Shown here: one piece after another, positions 43,161-54,816 of the stretch
How the letters are laid out: the number at the start of each line of letters is the position of its first letter
Numbering within the stretch: position 1 is the stretch's first letter
Assembly: GCF_027595985.1 (NCBI RefSeq)
Contig: NC_073307.1
Location: forward strand, 15,235,627 to 15,299,626
From: Sorex araneus
Lineage: Eukaryota > Chordata > Mammalia > Eulipotyphla > Soricidae
Direction: 5' to 3'
Length of the DNA: 64,000 nucleotides
Notes under the pieces: model-generated
The model's database searches: none
Told to the model about the DNA's origin: nothing
What the model saw: only the letters and a program-made list of their open reading frames with translations
Position numbers and translations under genes: made by a program

Positions 43161-43535
43161 GCAACTCTTACCCTTGGGGTGGAGACAGTGGGCATGGGGC
43201 CACGCGTTCTGGAAAAATGCTGTCGTCACCCCTCACGTGACTGACTTGTGTGCATCTGTTTAGGCTTCAGCTCACAGCTCACAAGCTTTCCTCAACTACC
43301 CTTTCTAAAGAAGAATGCTGTGATTCTAACCCACGTCTCCACCTGAACAGACCCTTTGACTTACTTGTAAACAACAGGGACCGTCTATTTTTTTCTCACT
43401 ATGTCTCTGGGACATAGGGAAAATCTCAGTTCATCAACGGATCCAAGCAAATGCCTTTCACTGAAAATGATGAACACAGCCAGGAATGTCACTCCATAGG
43501 AATGCCTCCGTGTTTGCTCAAAATATAAAATGATA
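43161..43535. other. Unassigned DNA, no gene seen
   Basis: Short frames only. Confidence 0.4.
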
Positions 43536-43536
43536 G

Positions 43537-43699
43537 GGGCTGGAGCAATAGCACAGCAGGTAGGGCATTTGCCTTGCATGTGGCCAACCTGGGTTCGATT
43601 CCCGGCATCCCATATGGTCCCCTGAGCACCGCCAGGGGTAATTCCTGAGTGTAGAGCCAGAAGTAACCCCTGAGCATCACTGGGTGTGACCCAAAAAGC

Positions 43700-43728
<29 letters not shown>
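43537..43728 (+). repeat. SOR-type SINE with A-tail running into (TA)n
   Basis: ATAAAATGATA flanks both sides. Tail A16 then ATATATATAT. Confidence 0.94.
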
Positions 43729-43735
<7 letters not shown>

Positions 43736-43739
43736 GATA

Positions 43740-43888
43740 AAGGCCAGAAAGATACCATAGGAGGCAAAGCTCTTGCCTTGCACACAGCTGACCAGGATTT
43801 AAATCCCTTGCACCATCTCCTGAGCACCTGAGCAGAGCCCAGAATAGCTCCTGAGCACTGCAAGGTGTGGCTCTAAACCAACCAAACA
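43740..43888 (+). repeat. Diverged SOR-type SINE
   Basis: AGGCCAGAAAGATACCATAG to AAGGTGTGGCTCTAAACC. Confidence 0.75.
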
Positions 43889-43967
43889 AGAACAAATCAA
43901 AAAAGTAAAAAAATAATAAAAGTAATAAATTAATGAATGAAGAACTAGAGGAATTGGAGTTGGGGAA

Positions 43968-44102
43968 GGGCATACCTGGTTTTGTGCTCAGGGGTCACAT
44001 CCGGTGGTGCCAGGATTTGTATTAGTGTCAGGACCACAGCCACGACACTGAAGCTCGCCAGGTGCCAGATGCTAGATCTTTGTACCATCTCTCTCCAGCC
44101 CT
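43968..44102 (-). repeat. Diverged SINE
   Basis: CATACCTGGTTTTGTGCTCA to CCATCTCTCTCCAGCCC. Confidence 0.65.
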
Positions 44103-44384
44103 GGCTAAACGGCACTGCTGGGGTGATGGGGGCTTAGGGGGAGGGGGCACAGGTGCCACTATAGTCTGCCTGAAGTGGGCTTCCCATTGGGGTGCCCTTT
44201 CAGTGGAGCCTTGTGGCAGAAAGGGGGGTGGCAGGCAAACAAAGGTGGGCAGATGATCCAGTCTAGGGTGCAGAGAGAGAAGGAACTGCAGGCAACTGGG
44301 GAGGGAGAAAGGGAAGGTACGCGGAGGCCACAGTCCGGACAGGGGCTGCATATGGAAGATGCAGTATACCCTGGTACGGCGGGA

Positions 44385-44506
44385 GGTCAAGGGATAATAC
44401 GGAGGGTTACAATACAACAGAGACTCCGAGCACTGCCAGAAGCAACTCCCAAACTCCGCCATAAGAGTAGCCCTTGAATACCCCTGGGCATGGCCCCCAA
44501 AAATCA
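44385..44506 (+). repeat. Diverged SINE
   Basis: Head partly lost. CGAGCACTGCCAGAAGCAAC to GGGCATGGCCCCCAAAAATC. Confidence 0.6.
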
Positions 44507-44850
44507 AAAACCAAAGCAAGGAATATTACCAGGGCAGTCCATTTTGAGGTTGCCCACGTCCAAATTTGGAGTACATAATTTTTTTCCTTTAGGAATGCTC
44601 TTTCTCAGCTCATATTTCCTACCTTCAGACACACGCTCACCCACACATACACGCAGAGAGGACGGGAGGGGCAGGGGTGTGACTTTACAGTAAAACTCTC
44701 ACCTCACATGCGTGAGGACCATTGGTTGATCTCTGGAACAGTAAAAAGAAATTTAAGGATGTCATTGGGGAGGCAGAACGATCCTGTTTCATTTCTAAGC
44801 TGGAGTTGTTAGCTACAATGAGTTAATTTGTTCTCTGTAGATTTTCATAA
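44507..44850. other. Unassigned DNA, no gene seen
   Basis: No firm repeat. GTGAGGACCATTGGTTGATC near 44712 may be SINE debris. Confidence 0.35.
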
Positions 44851-44851
44851 A

Positions 44852-45024
44852 CTTTTTTTTTCTTTTTGGGTCACACCTGGTGATGCACAGGGGTTATTCC
44901 TGACTCATGCACTCAGGAATCACTCCTGGCGGTGCTCAGGGGACCATATGGGATGCTGGGAATAGAACCCAGGCCGGCCTCGTGCAAGGCAAACGCCCTC
45001 CCCGCTGTGCTATTGCTCCAGCCC
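44852..45024 (-). repeat. SOR-type SINE, full length
   Basis: GATTTTCATA on both sides (44838 and 45025). Confidence 0.94.
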
Positions 45025-45089
45025 CGATTTTCATATGCTTTTATTCACTTCAAGAGTTAACTGAAGCTCACACTAATTATTTATTTCCT

Positions 45090-45276
45090 TATTTTTTATT
45101 TTTTTCAGGCTTTTGTGGGTTTAGAGGCCAGACACAGCAGTGCTCAGGAGCCGTTCATGGTTCTGTGCCCAGGGATCACTCCTGGTGATGACTGGGTGAA
45201 CAGTATTGGGGATTGAGCCAGAATCAGCTGCATACAAGGCAAGTGCCTTATCTCCTGTATTAGCTCTCTGGCCCCA
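45090..45276 (-). repeat. Diverged SOR-type SINE
   Basis: GAGGCCAGACACAGCAGTGC to TTAGCTCTCTGGCCCC. The LTR next door inserted at its 5' border. Confidence 0.8.
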
Positions 45277-45490
45277 ATAGTGGAGAGCCTCCACGGGACT
45301 GTGCTTTGTAACAACAGTTGCACTGTGCTTGCAAATTGCACCCTGCTCGTAAATTGCACCGTTCTTCATAAACAACACCTGTGTGCTTCGAAAACAACGC
45401 CTAATAAGGAAACAGGATGTCTTGCCACGCCCATAAGCTGTAACTAGCCTATCAGCTGCAGACACGTGGGCGTAAGCAGGCAGCGAGAGG

Positions 45491-45500
45491 TATATAAGGG
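45491..45500 (+). promoter_or_regulatory. TATA box of the solo LTR
   Basis: TATATAAGGG, about 125 bp before the LTR poly(A) signal. Confidence 0.65.
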
Positions 45501-45622
45501 GGTAAGTCCCCTAGCTAGAGGTTCCTCCTCGTTCGTCCCTCACCTTCTGTTCCTTCCCCCTTGTGCGTCCCTCTCTCCTCCTTCTCGTTCCCATTTCTTC
45601 CCCCTTCAATGGAAAGTCCCTG

Positions 45623-45628
45623 AATAAA
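45623..45628 (+). terminator. LTR poly(A) signal
   Basis: AATAAA within TGAATAAATCGC. Confidence 0.65.
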
Positions 45629-45710
45629 TCGCAGCAAGAAGGATCTCCGAGTTGCGTGTTTCTTCGCTGGTCGAAGCAGCGCACGACACCCAATTTTAGT
45701 TTTTCTATTA

Positions 45711-45882
45711 TTTTTGCTTTTTTGGGGGTCACACCTGGCAATGCACAGGGGTTACTCCTGGCTCTGCACTCAGGAATTACCCTTGGCGGTGCTCAGGGGA
45801 CCATATGGGATGCTGGGAATCGAACCCGGGTCTGCCGCGTGCAAGGCAAATACCCTACCCGCTGTGCTATTGCTCCAGCCCC
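45711..45882 (-). repeat. SOR-type SINE, full length
   Basis: AGTTTTTCTATT duplicated at 45698 and 45884. Confidence 0.94.
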
Positions 45883-45907
45883 AAGTTTTTCTATTTTTGT
45901 TGTTGGT

Positions 45908-46071
45908 GGTGGTTTGCTTTTTCGGCCAACCTGGTGATGCTCAGGAGTTACTCCAGGCTCTACACTCAGAAATCACTCATGGTGGTGTTCAGGGGCCTCC
46001 TTGGGAGGCTGGGATCAGGTTGGCCATGTGCAAGGCAAGCGCCCTACCCATTGTGCTGTCTCTCCAGCCCC
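45908..46071 (-). repeat. Diverged SOR-type SINE
   Basis: TTTTTCGGCCAACCTGGTGA to GCTGTCTCTCCAGCCCC. About 15 bp deleted before box B. Confidence 0.85.
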
Positions 46072-46094
46072 AATTTTCGGAGTTTTAAAAATAG

Positions 46095-46203
46095 GGTCAA
46101 CTCCCAGCAGTGCTGAGCAAGCTGCGGCCGGTACGTGGCGGTGGGAGTGGGCTTTCCAGTTGCCCGGCACGTGCCCTCTCACTTGAGCTATCACCCCAGC
46201 CCC
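46095..46203 (-). repeat. SINE remnant with large internal deletion
   Basis: AACTCCCAGCAGTGCTGAGC and GAGCTATCACCCCAGCCCC remain. Confidence 0.5.
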
Positions 46204-46414
46204 TACAAAGTCTTTTTTATTAGTCATAATTACCATAAAAGAAATGGTAACATCTGTTCTCCAAGAGAGTACAGGAAATGGAAATTCATACGCGGTACCA
46301 ATTTTATCACATACTTCAGGGTAAATGAACTCCAAGCCTTGTAAAGAGTTTTATTAGGTGAAATATGCTCCCATTCTGTTAGAGGCTTCCCAGAGTTCCT
46401 CTATATATAAAAGA

Positions 46415-46572
46415 AGAAGAATAAGGAAAAGCAAGTGACAGGGCACTTGCCTTGCATGCAACCAACCCAGGTTCTATCCCCAGCACCATATAAGGAAGTC
46501 TGAGCCCCACTGGGAGTGATCCCTGAGCACAGAGCAAGGCTAAGTCCTGCTTTGGGGTCACCCCCAATTTTT
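46415..46572 (+). repeat. Diverged SOR-type SINE
   Basis: GGCACTTGCCTTGCATGCAA to TTGGGGTCACCCCCAATTTT. Confidence 0.7.
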
Positions 46573-46594
46573 TATTTAAAAATAAATTTTAGGG

Positions 46595-46771
46595 GGGCTG
46601 GAGCAATAGCACAGTGGTTAGGGCGTTTGCCTTGCACGCAGCCAACCCGGGTTCGATTCCCAGCATCCCATATGGTCCCCTAGCACCGCCAGGGGTAATT
46701 CCTGAGTGTAGAGCCAGAAGTAACCCCTGTGTATCGCCAGGTGGACCCAAAAAGCAATAAATAAATAAATA
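46595..46771 (+). repeat. SOR-type SINE, first of a tandem trio
   Basis: Preceded and followed by AATAAATTTTAG (46583 and 46772). Tail is (AAAT)n. Confidence 0.94.
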
Positions 46772-46783
46772 AATAAATTTTAG

Positions 46784-46962
46784 GGACTGGAAAAGTAGTA
46801 CAGTGAGTAGAACACTTACCTTGCACATGGCCAACTGGAGTTAGAACCCTGGCATCCCATATAGTCCCCTGAGCACTTGCAGGAGTAATTCCTGAGTGCA
46901 GAGCCAGGAGTAACCCCTGAGCATTGCCAGGTGTGGCCCCAAAGCCAAATTAAATAATAAAA
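46784..46962 (+). repeat. SOR-type SINE, second of a tandem trio
   Basis: Sits between AATAAATTTTAG (46772) and TATAAATTTTAG (46963). More diverged than the first. Confidence 0.9.
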
Positions 46963-46974
46963 TATAAATTTTAG

Positions 46975-47155
46975 GGACTGGAGAGATAATATAATGCGAC
47001 GATCGGCCCTTGCTCTGCATGTGGCCAACCCATGCTTGATCCCCACCATCCGATATCGTCCCCTGAGCACTGCCAGGACTTGTTCGAGAGCAGAGCCAGG
47101 AGTGACTCCTGAGGACTGCCAGGTATGGCTCCAAAATCAAAAGATAAAAAAAATA
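46975..47155 (+). repeat. SOR-type SINE, third of a tandem trio
   Basis: Head GGGACTGGAGAGATAATATA, the most diverged of the three. Tail AAAAAAATAATAATTTTTTT. Confidence 0.85.
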
Positions 47156-47229
47156 ATAATTTTTTTCAAAGGAAAGAAAGGTTACTGATGCCCATAAATT
47201 TCATTTTTGTAAAGGAAGCTTAGAATGAG

Positions 47230-47350
47230 GACTCTCTGGTGATGGGCTGGGTAGTTTGCAAATTCCCTAGATCTTTATTGGGGAAAGAGGCGACTGAACG
47301 ACAAAGCCACCCAGGAAGAGTAACAGAGCCGGGACTCCCACTTCTCACCA
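47230..47350 (-). repeat. MIR fragment
   Basis: GTAACAGAGCCGGGACTCCC resembles MIR GGCAGAGCCGGGATTCGAA. Confidence 0.5.
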
Positions 47351-48975
47351 ACCATGCCAAAGTCTGGGCGCCAGCGGGACAGCACCTTGGTCCATGGCAA
47401 AGCACCCGGGCACAGCCACTCCCTGCCGCCTTGTAAGTAGCTTTGGGGGGCATCTCCCGGAAGGGCCCGTGGACAGCATATACCCCTGGGCTCCGAGGCC
47501 AAGGTCAAAGAGGCTAGAGGGGAGGAACCGTGGGCTTCCTTGTCTCCGAATCTATTTCCCTGGGTCTCGCATGGGTCTCTATGGCGGTCCTCAAAATAGC
47601 CAGTGCGGAGTTACTGGACTGGCAGCCAGTTATTGATCAGGGAGCCGAGTGCCAGCAGCTGTCATCAGGCCAGAGGAATAGAGAGACGGTGGAGCTCCCC
47701 GGCCCTGGCAGAACACACTTCCCCAAATCCTTATCACAGAACTAAAAGCACTCATCTGCTACCTCAGCAGCACCGTGTCTAAGAATATCTTCGGATACGA
47801 GGAGGTAAAGAGTGTTTGGAAGGTGGACAGGGCTCTTCGGATTGACAGCCCGATCCTAGGAGACACAGAGGCGTCAAGCTATCATCTGAGTGAGCATCTA
47901 GAAAACCACCAGCAGAGGCTCTTTCCCTCTGGGACCCTTTTCTGTAGGCTTTTTCAATTGCTAACTCCATCCATCCATCCATCCATCCATCCATCCATCC
48001 ATCCATCCATCCAAGCATGACTCACTGTCTCTCTGTGTCAGGTTTCATTCCTGGTTCTAGGATATGAAAATACCTGGGAGGAGGACACGGTTGATGTTGC
48101 CCACGTACCTGCTGGAAATAGGACCTGGCCCGGGTTCTCAGGGGAAAATTCCTCCCTCCAGCTTTGATATGTCAAGTGAATGAGGTGATGAGATCAAGGG
48201 TGGAGGCCAGATAGGCTCCTCGGGGAGTGGCCAGCGAGTTTGCTGCATCTCCCACAGCTTCTCCACACCTGCTCACGGCTGTCTGCGACACGGATGACAA
48301 CGGCTCTGAGTGCAAGTTCAGGTGCTGGGAAAGCATTTTGTGTCGGAGCGGTGATCTCTGTACCAAGTGATGAATGAGAGGTTGACGCTCTGGACCTGTT
48401 TTCTCTGGTATAGTAAAAAGACTACAGGCTCGGAGCCGGTTCAGGGGACCAGGGGACACCACTTCAATTCTCAGCACCACATGCCACCCAAACACCTCTA
48501 CGTGTAGCTCTAGACACTGCTGGGAAGACCCCCGCTAGTACCTGGCACTGCAGGGCTTGGAGCCGAGTGTTCAATGGTCTGGTTTGGTCCAAGAATCACC
48601 AGTTCTCCTGAGCATCACTTGGGAAGATCTTTCCTCTCCACCCACCAATAGTAGAAACTGACTCATTATGTGTTAGGCAAGTTAGTGCTTTTCCTTATTT
48701 CTAGGCCAACAATGGTCACGTGTGCTCTGCTCGCCTTCCTTCCAAGCACGCTGGTAAGAATTGACATAAAAAAATGAGAAATTGTCTATTGTCAAGTGCG
48801 CTTGGAATGATTTTATGGGTTAACAGTGTACTAAGCTTAGGCTTTCCCCGGGGGCAAGAGGGTCACCAACTGACATCCCCTTGGCATGCATTTTATTTCG
48901 TTTCCTTCCTCTATTAAATGCTTGCGTGTGAGTGGGAAGGAAGTCAGAGGGCTTTGTTGCGTGTTTGTATATGGG
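47351..48975. other. Unassigned DNA with one microsatellite, no gene seen
   Basis: SINE-free for about 1.6 kb, slightly GC-rich at first. No frame resembles a known protein. Confidence 0.4.
47967..48013. repeat. (CCAT)n microsatellite
   Basis: About 12 perfect tetranucleotide units. Confidence 0.95.
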
Positions 48976-48979
48976 AGTC

Positions 48980-49064
48980 CCAAGGTTGATCTCTCGAACC
49001 ACTCAGTGGTCCCCTGAGCACTGCTGGGAGTGACCCCTGAGCCTCAAGCCAGGGGTGTTCCCCT
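48980..49064 (+). repeat. SINE body fragment
   Basis: GGTCCCCTGAGCACTGCTGG and CCTCAAGCCAGGGGTG. Confidence 0.6.
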
Positions 49065-49211
49065 CTGAATCATGAGCTGAGAGAAGTCTTCTGAACACCA
49101 TGACAACATGTTACCCCCCAGAAAGGAAACGCTTGTGTGAGGCAGGACTTTTATGTCAAAGAACCCTGGAAATGGAAGAAGAAATTCTTAAGACCACCTT
49201 GAAAATGGAGG

Positions 49212-49392
49212 CCCCGTGCGGGGTGATAGTACAGAAGGCAGGGTACTTGCCTTGCACTCGGCTGACCCAGGTTCAGTTCCTGGCACCCCATCTGGTCCCC
49301 TGAGCCCTGCCAGGAGTGATTCCTGAGCTCAAAGCCAGGAGTAAGCCCGCTCCACAGCTGAGTGTGGCCCCCAAGCAGCCAAACAAACAAAA
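49212..49392 (+). repeat. Diverged SOR-type SINE
   Basis: GGGGTGATAGTACAGAAGGC to GTGTGGCCCCCAAGCAGCC. Confidence 0.88.
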
Positions 49393-50181
<789 letters not shown>

Positions 50182-50326
50182 CCCATGCCCAGGGGGTACT
50201 CCTGCCTCTGCCCTCAGGAACTCCACCTGGCAGTGCTCAGAGGACCATGTGGGATGCTGGGAATCGATCCTGGGTCTGCTGCATCTGAGGGAGTCCTCTC
50301 CCCACTGTACTGTCACTCTGACCCCT
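50182..50326 (-). repeat. Diverged SOR-type SINE with expanded tail
   Basis: CCCATGCCCAGGGGGTACTC to TACTGTCACTCTGACCCC. Confidence 0.85.
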
Positions 50327-50849
50327 CCGGAGGCCGGGTTCTGTGACCTAGCCGGTAACACACCTGTGTTGGGGACCAGCGATAAACGCAGAAGGGTTAT
50401 TTTTCAGAACAGTCAACTGGACAGAGCCAAAGTGAAGACAATTAATCCAAGAATGCTGCGGTTCTATTATTCATGATATTTTTAAAGTACCTCAGATTAT
50501 TATTAAGTTCCAGCCATGTAGCAAAAATTAGACTTTTCCCCCCATTTCACTCACATCACCTGTTCCTGTTCCCAGAACTCGTAAAATTTCCATTTTCTAC
50601 TCTCACATTTTACAGAGCCCGTGTCCATAATGTAGACCACATCCTTTTAGCATTTACATCCGAGCAGGTAAATAACATTAATTTTGAGATGTTCCCATCA
50701 TACACTTCTTAAGAACTAGCTAAAGTCTATATATAGTACAAACGCTTGGGCCTGTCTAGACCACCAAAAGGAACTATCCTGCCGTAGAGCGCTGGGTATA
50801 GTTGGTTGAACTGACATCCTCACGATGTTCATTAGTTTCAAAGTACCTT
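50327..50849. other. Unassigned DNA, no gene seen
   Basis: No strong repeat signature. Confidence 0.4.
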
Positions 50850-51262
50850 GATAAGGGCCAGGAATATTGCTCCATGGTTGGAAGCCTGTCTCATGAGCTG
50901 GGGGAAAAGGCAGCTGGAATAGAGAAGGGATCACTAAGACAATGATGGTTGGAGGGATAGTTCAGGATGGGAGATGTGTGCTGAAAATAGACAAAGGACC
51001 AAACACGATAACCTCCCAGTGTCTGTATTGCAAACCATAATGCCCAAAAGTAGAGAGAGAGTGTGGGGGAGATTTTCTGCCATGAAGGCATGGGGAGGGT
51101 GGGAAAGGGGGGTATACTGGGGACATTGGTGGTGGGGAATGTGCACTGCTGGAGGGGTGGGTGTTTGATCATTGTATGATTATAACTCAAACATGAAAGC
51201 TTGTAACTACATCTCACGGTGAACCAATAAATATTTTTTTAAAAAATTAAAAAAGAAACAAA
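50850..51262 (+). repeat. L1 3' UTR
   Basis: GACCAAACACGATAACCTCC and TTGCAAACCATAATGCCCAA match the reverse complement of the L1 at 31320-31365. Ends GTGAACCAATAAATATTTTTT with an A-rich tail. Confidence 0.85.
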
Positions 51263-51795
51263 CAAAAGAACAATGTACCTTGATAAAACTCTACACCTTA
51301 AGTTGCATCCGTTTCACTCCCAGAGTGCTTGGGACCTGCAGGTAGACGCCAGGTCAGACGGAACCCAGCCCTTCTGTCCCCAGTACAGCTCCAGGTCGAG
51401 GAGCAGAGGGTCTATGCTTGCATGGGGAAGTTTCAAGGCAGAATTTGTTTTCACTCAGAGGGAGCCGTGTCCCTTCCAGCCCTGGGGCTGTGGGACTCGG
51501 GCACGTGAATTCATCTCCACCAAGTGCTCAGCATCTGAAACACTCAGGACTTCATCAGCTGCTGCTGCCACTGTGCTGACAACAGGGGTCCCTTTGGTCC
51601 CCTATGACATGAGGGTTCCCTGGGGTCCCTTTCAACATCAGGACAGAAAGCTGTTCTTCACCTTTTCACAGCTGCCCAATATGCCGCTGGAAGCATGCCT
51701 CATGGTTTATGTACTCATCTGTGTCTGCTAAAATTCACAGATTGAATGTATCACATGAGTAATAAGAAAAAAACCTCATATCACATAAATAATCA
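51263..51795. other. Unassigned DNA, no gene seen
   Basis: A 152-codon frame at 51273-51731 resembles nothing known to me. Confidence 0.35.
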
Positions 51796-51798
51796 GCA

Positions 51799-51914
51799 AA
51801 AGCACCCAGCAGTGCTCAGGGTGCTGGTTCTGTGTTCAGGGATCACTCTCGAAGGGGACAAGGATCAAACTGGGGTCAGCTGCTTCCAAGGTGAGGGCCA
51901 TATCCCCCGAACTG
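51799..51914 (-). repeat. SINE remnant
   Basis: GCACCCAGCAGTGCTCAGGG, and GGATCAAACTGGGGTCAGCT. Confidence 0.6.
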
Positions 51915-52049
51915 ACTCTGATTCAAGAAAAATGTCCTTACAGGCAGTTACTCGTGGCCACTATTCTTAGGACTGAGAGCTTAATCAAATCATGAAGACC
52001 CTCAGGACACACACACGTGTGTGTGGATATAAGTAGATTACTATTTATT

Positions 52050-52218
52050 TTTTTAGATTTTGGATCATGCCAGCAATGTTCAAGTGTTACCCCTGGCCCT
52101 GCATTCTGGAGTCACTCCTGATGGTGCTGGGGGGACCATATGGGATGCTGGAGATGGAACTCAGGTTGGGCGTGTGCGAGGCAAAGCGCCTACTCGCTGT
52201 AGCATCTCTCCATCCCCA
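52050..52218 (-). repeat. Diverged SOR-type SINE
   Basis: TTGGATCATGCCAGCAATGT to TAGCATCTCTCCATCCCC. Confidence 0.85.
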
Positions 52219-52279
52219 TACTCTACTATTTTTGGATTGCTGGAAAAAGTCTCACCTGGGTGATCTTTAAAAACAAACA

Positions 52280-52472
52280 AGGGCTGAAGTAATAGCACAG
52301 CGGGTAGGGCATTTGCCTTGCACACGGCCGACCAGGGTTCGATTCCCAGCATCCCATATGGTCCCCTGAGCACCGCCAGGAGTGATTCCTGAGTGCAGAG
52401 CCAGGAGTAAACCCTGAGCATCGCCGGGTGTGACCCCAAAAATAAGAAAAAAATAATAAAATAAAATAAAAA
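52280..52472 (+). repeat. SOR-type SINE
   Basis: Boxes A and B intact. Long AAATAATAAAATAAA tail. Confidence 0.94.
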
Positions 52473-53484
52473 CAAAAATCTTTCTACTGTTACAAATTAA
52501 CCATCCTGTTACAAATTGACAATCCTCTAAGCCAAGTCAACTTCTTCTCTATGTTTATTCTTTGCCATGCCCGGCAGTATCAGATTATAAACGTCAATAT
52601 TTGGCTGGTGAACTAATGTCATTAACCCCCCAGTATGATTTCATTCCTAACATCGTCTCCTCAGGGGCATCTACTTTTCTTTTACCAGAATGCCCAGATG
52701 GCTCTTTAAGAGTCCAACAGACACATGCAAATAATTACGGCTCCGTCACCTTCATGTGGAGAGTTGCTGGGGACGCAGGGAGTACTGGAGGGAAGTCTCT
52801 TATGGATCTTAAGTATGTGTGGAAATAGATTTCGAAGTATCACAGACTTTCCCAAAGCATAGAATGCAACTCACCTATTATAAAGGATTGCCTGCTAGTT
52901 GTGTATCCTCAGGACATGTGAGATACATGTTGTGGCTTTGAAGTCCTTTCTTTTTCATTGAGTGTTTGAAGGCTTTCTCAAAAAGTCACTACAATCGGAG
53001 CATGGAGGACTTTTTGTCTTTGTGTGAGTGAGTTACAGCTTTGCTCTGTTTCATTGCATCTCATTGCCTCCAGTGGGACCCCTTGGCCTTGGTTGAATCA
53101 CGTGACTATCCTAGCGGGCAGAGGCATGGCAGAGATTCGGCTCCCTACGCATCCTGAGCCAACTTCCTCAGCACCCTTGCAACGCTCCGCCAGTGTCCGT
53201 CTCAGCCTGCTGAAAGGACCGGCAGGCTGTGGAAAGGCTCGTGCAATCCCCAAGACACACATCTCAGGCCTTTCTAAAGAGATTTATTCTATTCCTTGGG
53301 GGATTTGAGAGTAATTATTATCCACGCTGTCCTTGCCATTGCCAATGTGTCTGTGACAGGGCGGGCAGGACTCAGCTCTGTCTACATCATAACCTGGAAA
53401 GTCACGTGAAAAAGCTAGGTCAGAGTTCAAGCTGTCAGCCCCACCCTGGGGGCCCAGGCTCTGACGTCCCTGCAGGAAAGTTTG
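52473..53484. other. Unassigned DNA, no gene seen
   Basis: About 1 kb without SINE. CTGTTACAAATTAACCATCCTGTTACAAATT near 52490 is a short tandem duplication. Confidence 0.4.
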
Positions 53485-53485
53485 A

Positions 53486-53642
53486 GGATGGTAGGGTAGG
53501 TAGGGCATTTGCCTTGCACACGGCCCACCTGGGTTCGATCCCCAGCATCCTACGTGGTCCCCCAAGCATTGCCAGGCGTAATTCCTGAGCACAGAGTCAA
53601 GAGAAACCTCTGAGCATCGCTGGTGTGAGAAAAAAAAACCGC
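53486..53642 (+). repeat. SOR-type SINE with truncated head
   Basis: Starts at GGTAGGTAGGGCATTTGCCT. A-rich tail. Confidence 0.88.
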
Positions 53643-53705
53643 AAAGAATTAATGTATAGAAAACAGTTCATGAAAGCAAAGTATACATTTAAGAATCATA
53701 GTCCT

Positions 53706-53887
53706 GGGGCTGGAGTGATAGCACAGCGGGTAGGGCATTTGCCTTGCATGCGGCCGACCCAGGTTCGATCCCCAGCATCCCATATAGTCCCCGGAGCATC
53801 GTCAAGGGTAATTCCTGAGTGCAGAGCCAGGAGTAACCCCTGTGCATTGCCAGGTGTGACCCAAAAAGAAAAAAAAAAGAAGAAGAA
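53706..53887 (+). repeat. SOR-type SINE, first of a second tandem trio
   Basis: AAGAATCATAGTCCT at 53691 and again at 53888. Tail AAAAAAAAAAGAAGAAGAA. Confidence 0.95.
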
Positions 53888-53902
53888 AAGAATCATAGTC
53901 CT

Positions 53903-54072
53903 GGGGCTGGAGTGATAGTACAGTGGGTAGGGCATTTGCCTTGCACATGGCTGCTCCAGGTTCGATTCCCAGTGTCCCATATGGTACTCGAGCACTGCCA
54001 GGAGTAACTCCTGAGTGCATGAGCCAGGAGTAACCTCTGTGCATTGTCGGGTATGACCCCCCCCACAAAAAA
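53903..54072 (+). repeat. SOR-type SINE, second of a second tandem trio
   Basis: Between AAGAATCATAGTCCT (53888) and AAGAATCATAGTTCT (54073). Has the CATGAGCCAGGAGTAACC subfamily variant. Confidence 0.94.
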
Positions 54073-54087
54073 AAGAATCATAGTTCT

Positions 54088-54238
54088 AAGGCCTGAGAAA
54101 TAGTTCAGTGGGCAGGGCACTTGCCTTGCATGCAGCTGACCCAGATTTGATCCTTGGCGCTCCATCTGATCCCCCAAATCCTACCAGAGGTTATCCCTGA
54201 GCGCATCGGATGTGGCCCCTAAACAGAACAACATCAAC
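54088..54238 (+). repeat. SOR-type SINE, third of a second tandem trio
   Basis: AAGGCCTGAGAAATAGTTCA to ATGTGGCCCCTAAACAG. The most diverged of the three. Confidence 0.85.
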
Positions 54239-54618
54239 AAAAGCATTGCCCAGAGTCTGACTTGATTAAATCGTTCCCGGAGTTGTCATGGTAATTGGAA
54301 ACTGGCATGGCCCAGGTGAGGATAATTGGGTACTCTAAATGTTTTCACCTTTTGCGCCTCAACCTTGTAATTCATTAACTCTGTTGGCAGAAACACACCA
54401 GGCGTCCAAACTGTATGTAAGAGCATAAAATTAACCTGGTCAAAGATGGGAACAGATCAAGGAGGGGAAAGGGTACAATGTTGGCATGGCAAAGGACAGG
54501 GTAAGAGAATTCCTCTCTTTTGTACCAAATGTCGACATCTGGGAATAGCAGAACATGCTCATCCTTGAATCCTGGCAGTATCTGCAATAAGGATATCTTT
54601 CCCCAAAACCATCAAGTT
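54239..54618. other. Unassigned DNA, no gene seen
   Basis: No signature. Confidence 0.4.
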
Positions 54619-54619
54619 T

Positions 54620-54800
54620 CTTTTTCTTTTTTTTTTTCTTTTTGGGTCACACCCAGAAATGCACAGGGGTCATTCCTGGCTCATGCACTCAGGAATTACC
54701 CCTGGCGGTGCTCAGGGGACCATATGGGATGCTGGGATTCGAACCCGGGTCGGCCGCATGCAAGGCAAACGCCCTACCCGCTGTGCTATCGCTCCAGCCC
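54620..54800 (-). repeat. Young SOR-type SINE, full length
   Basis: ACCATCAAGTTT flanks both ends (54608 and 54801). Confidence 0.95.
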
Positions 54801-54816
54801 CACCATCAAGTTTTTT

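Larger units (their letters stand above)
45279..45688 (+). mobile_element. Solo LTR of a class II (ERVK/IAP-like) endogenous retrovirus
   Basis: 410-bp LTR flanked by a perfect 6-bp duplication CCCAAT (45273-45278 and 45689-45694), the size usual for class II ERVs. It starts AGTGGAGAGCC (expected TG, so one decayed terminal base) and ends GCACGACA. It has a TATA motif at 45491-45500 and a poly(A) signal at 45623-45628 followed by a TTGCGTGTTTCTTCG region. No internal viral genes remain, so it arose by LTR-LTR recombination. Family assignment is by resemblance. Confidence 0.75.

Noticed and set aside
46583..47155. CRISPR-like regularly spaced repeats
   Set aside because: The repeats are tandem SINEs in animal DNA. 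No short palindromic repeats or cas genes.
51273..51731. 152-codon plus-strand frame
   Set aside because: No recognisable domain, codon pattern or splice context. Likely chance.
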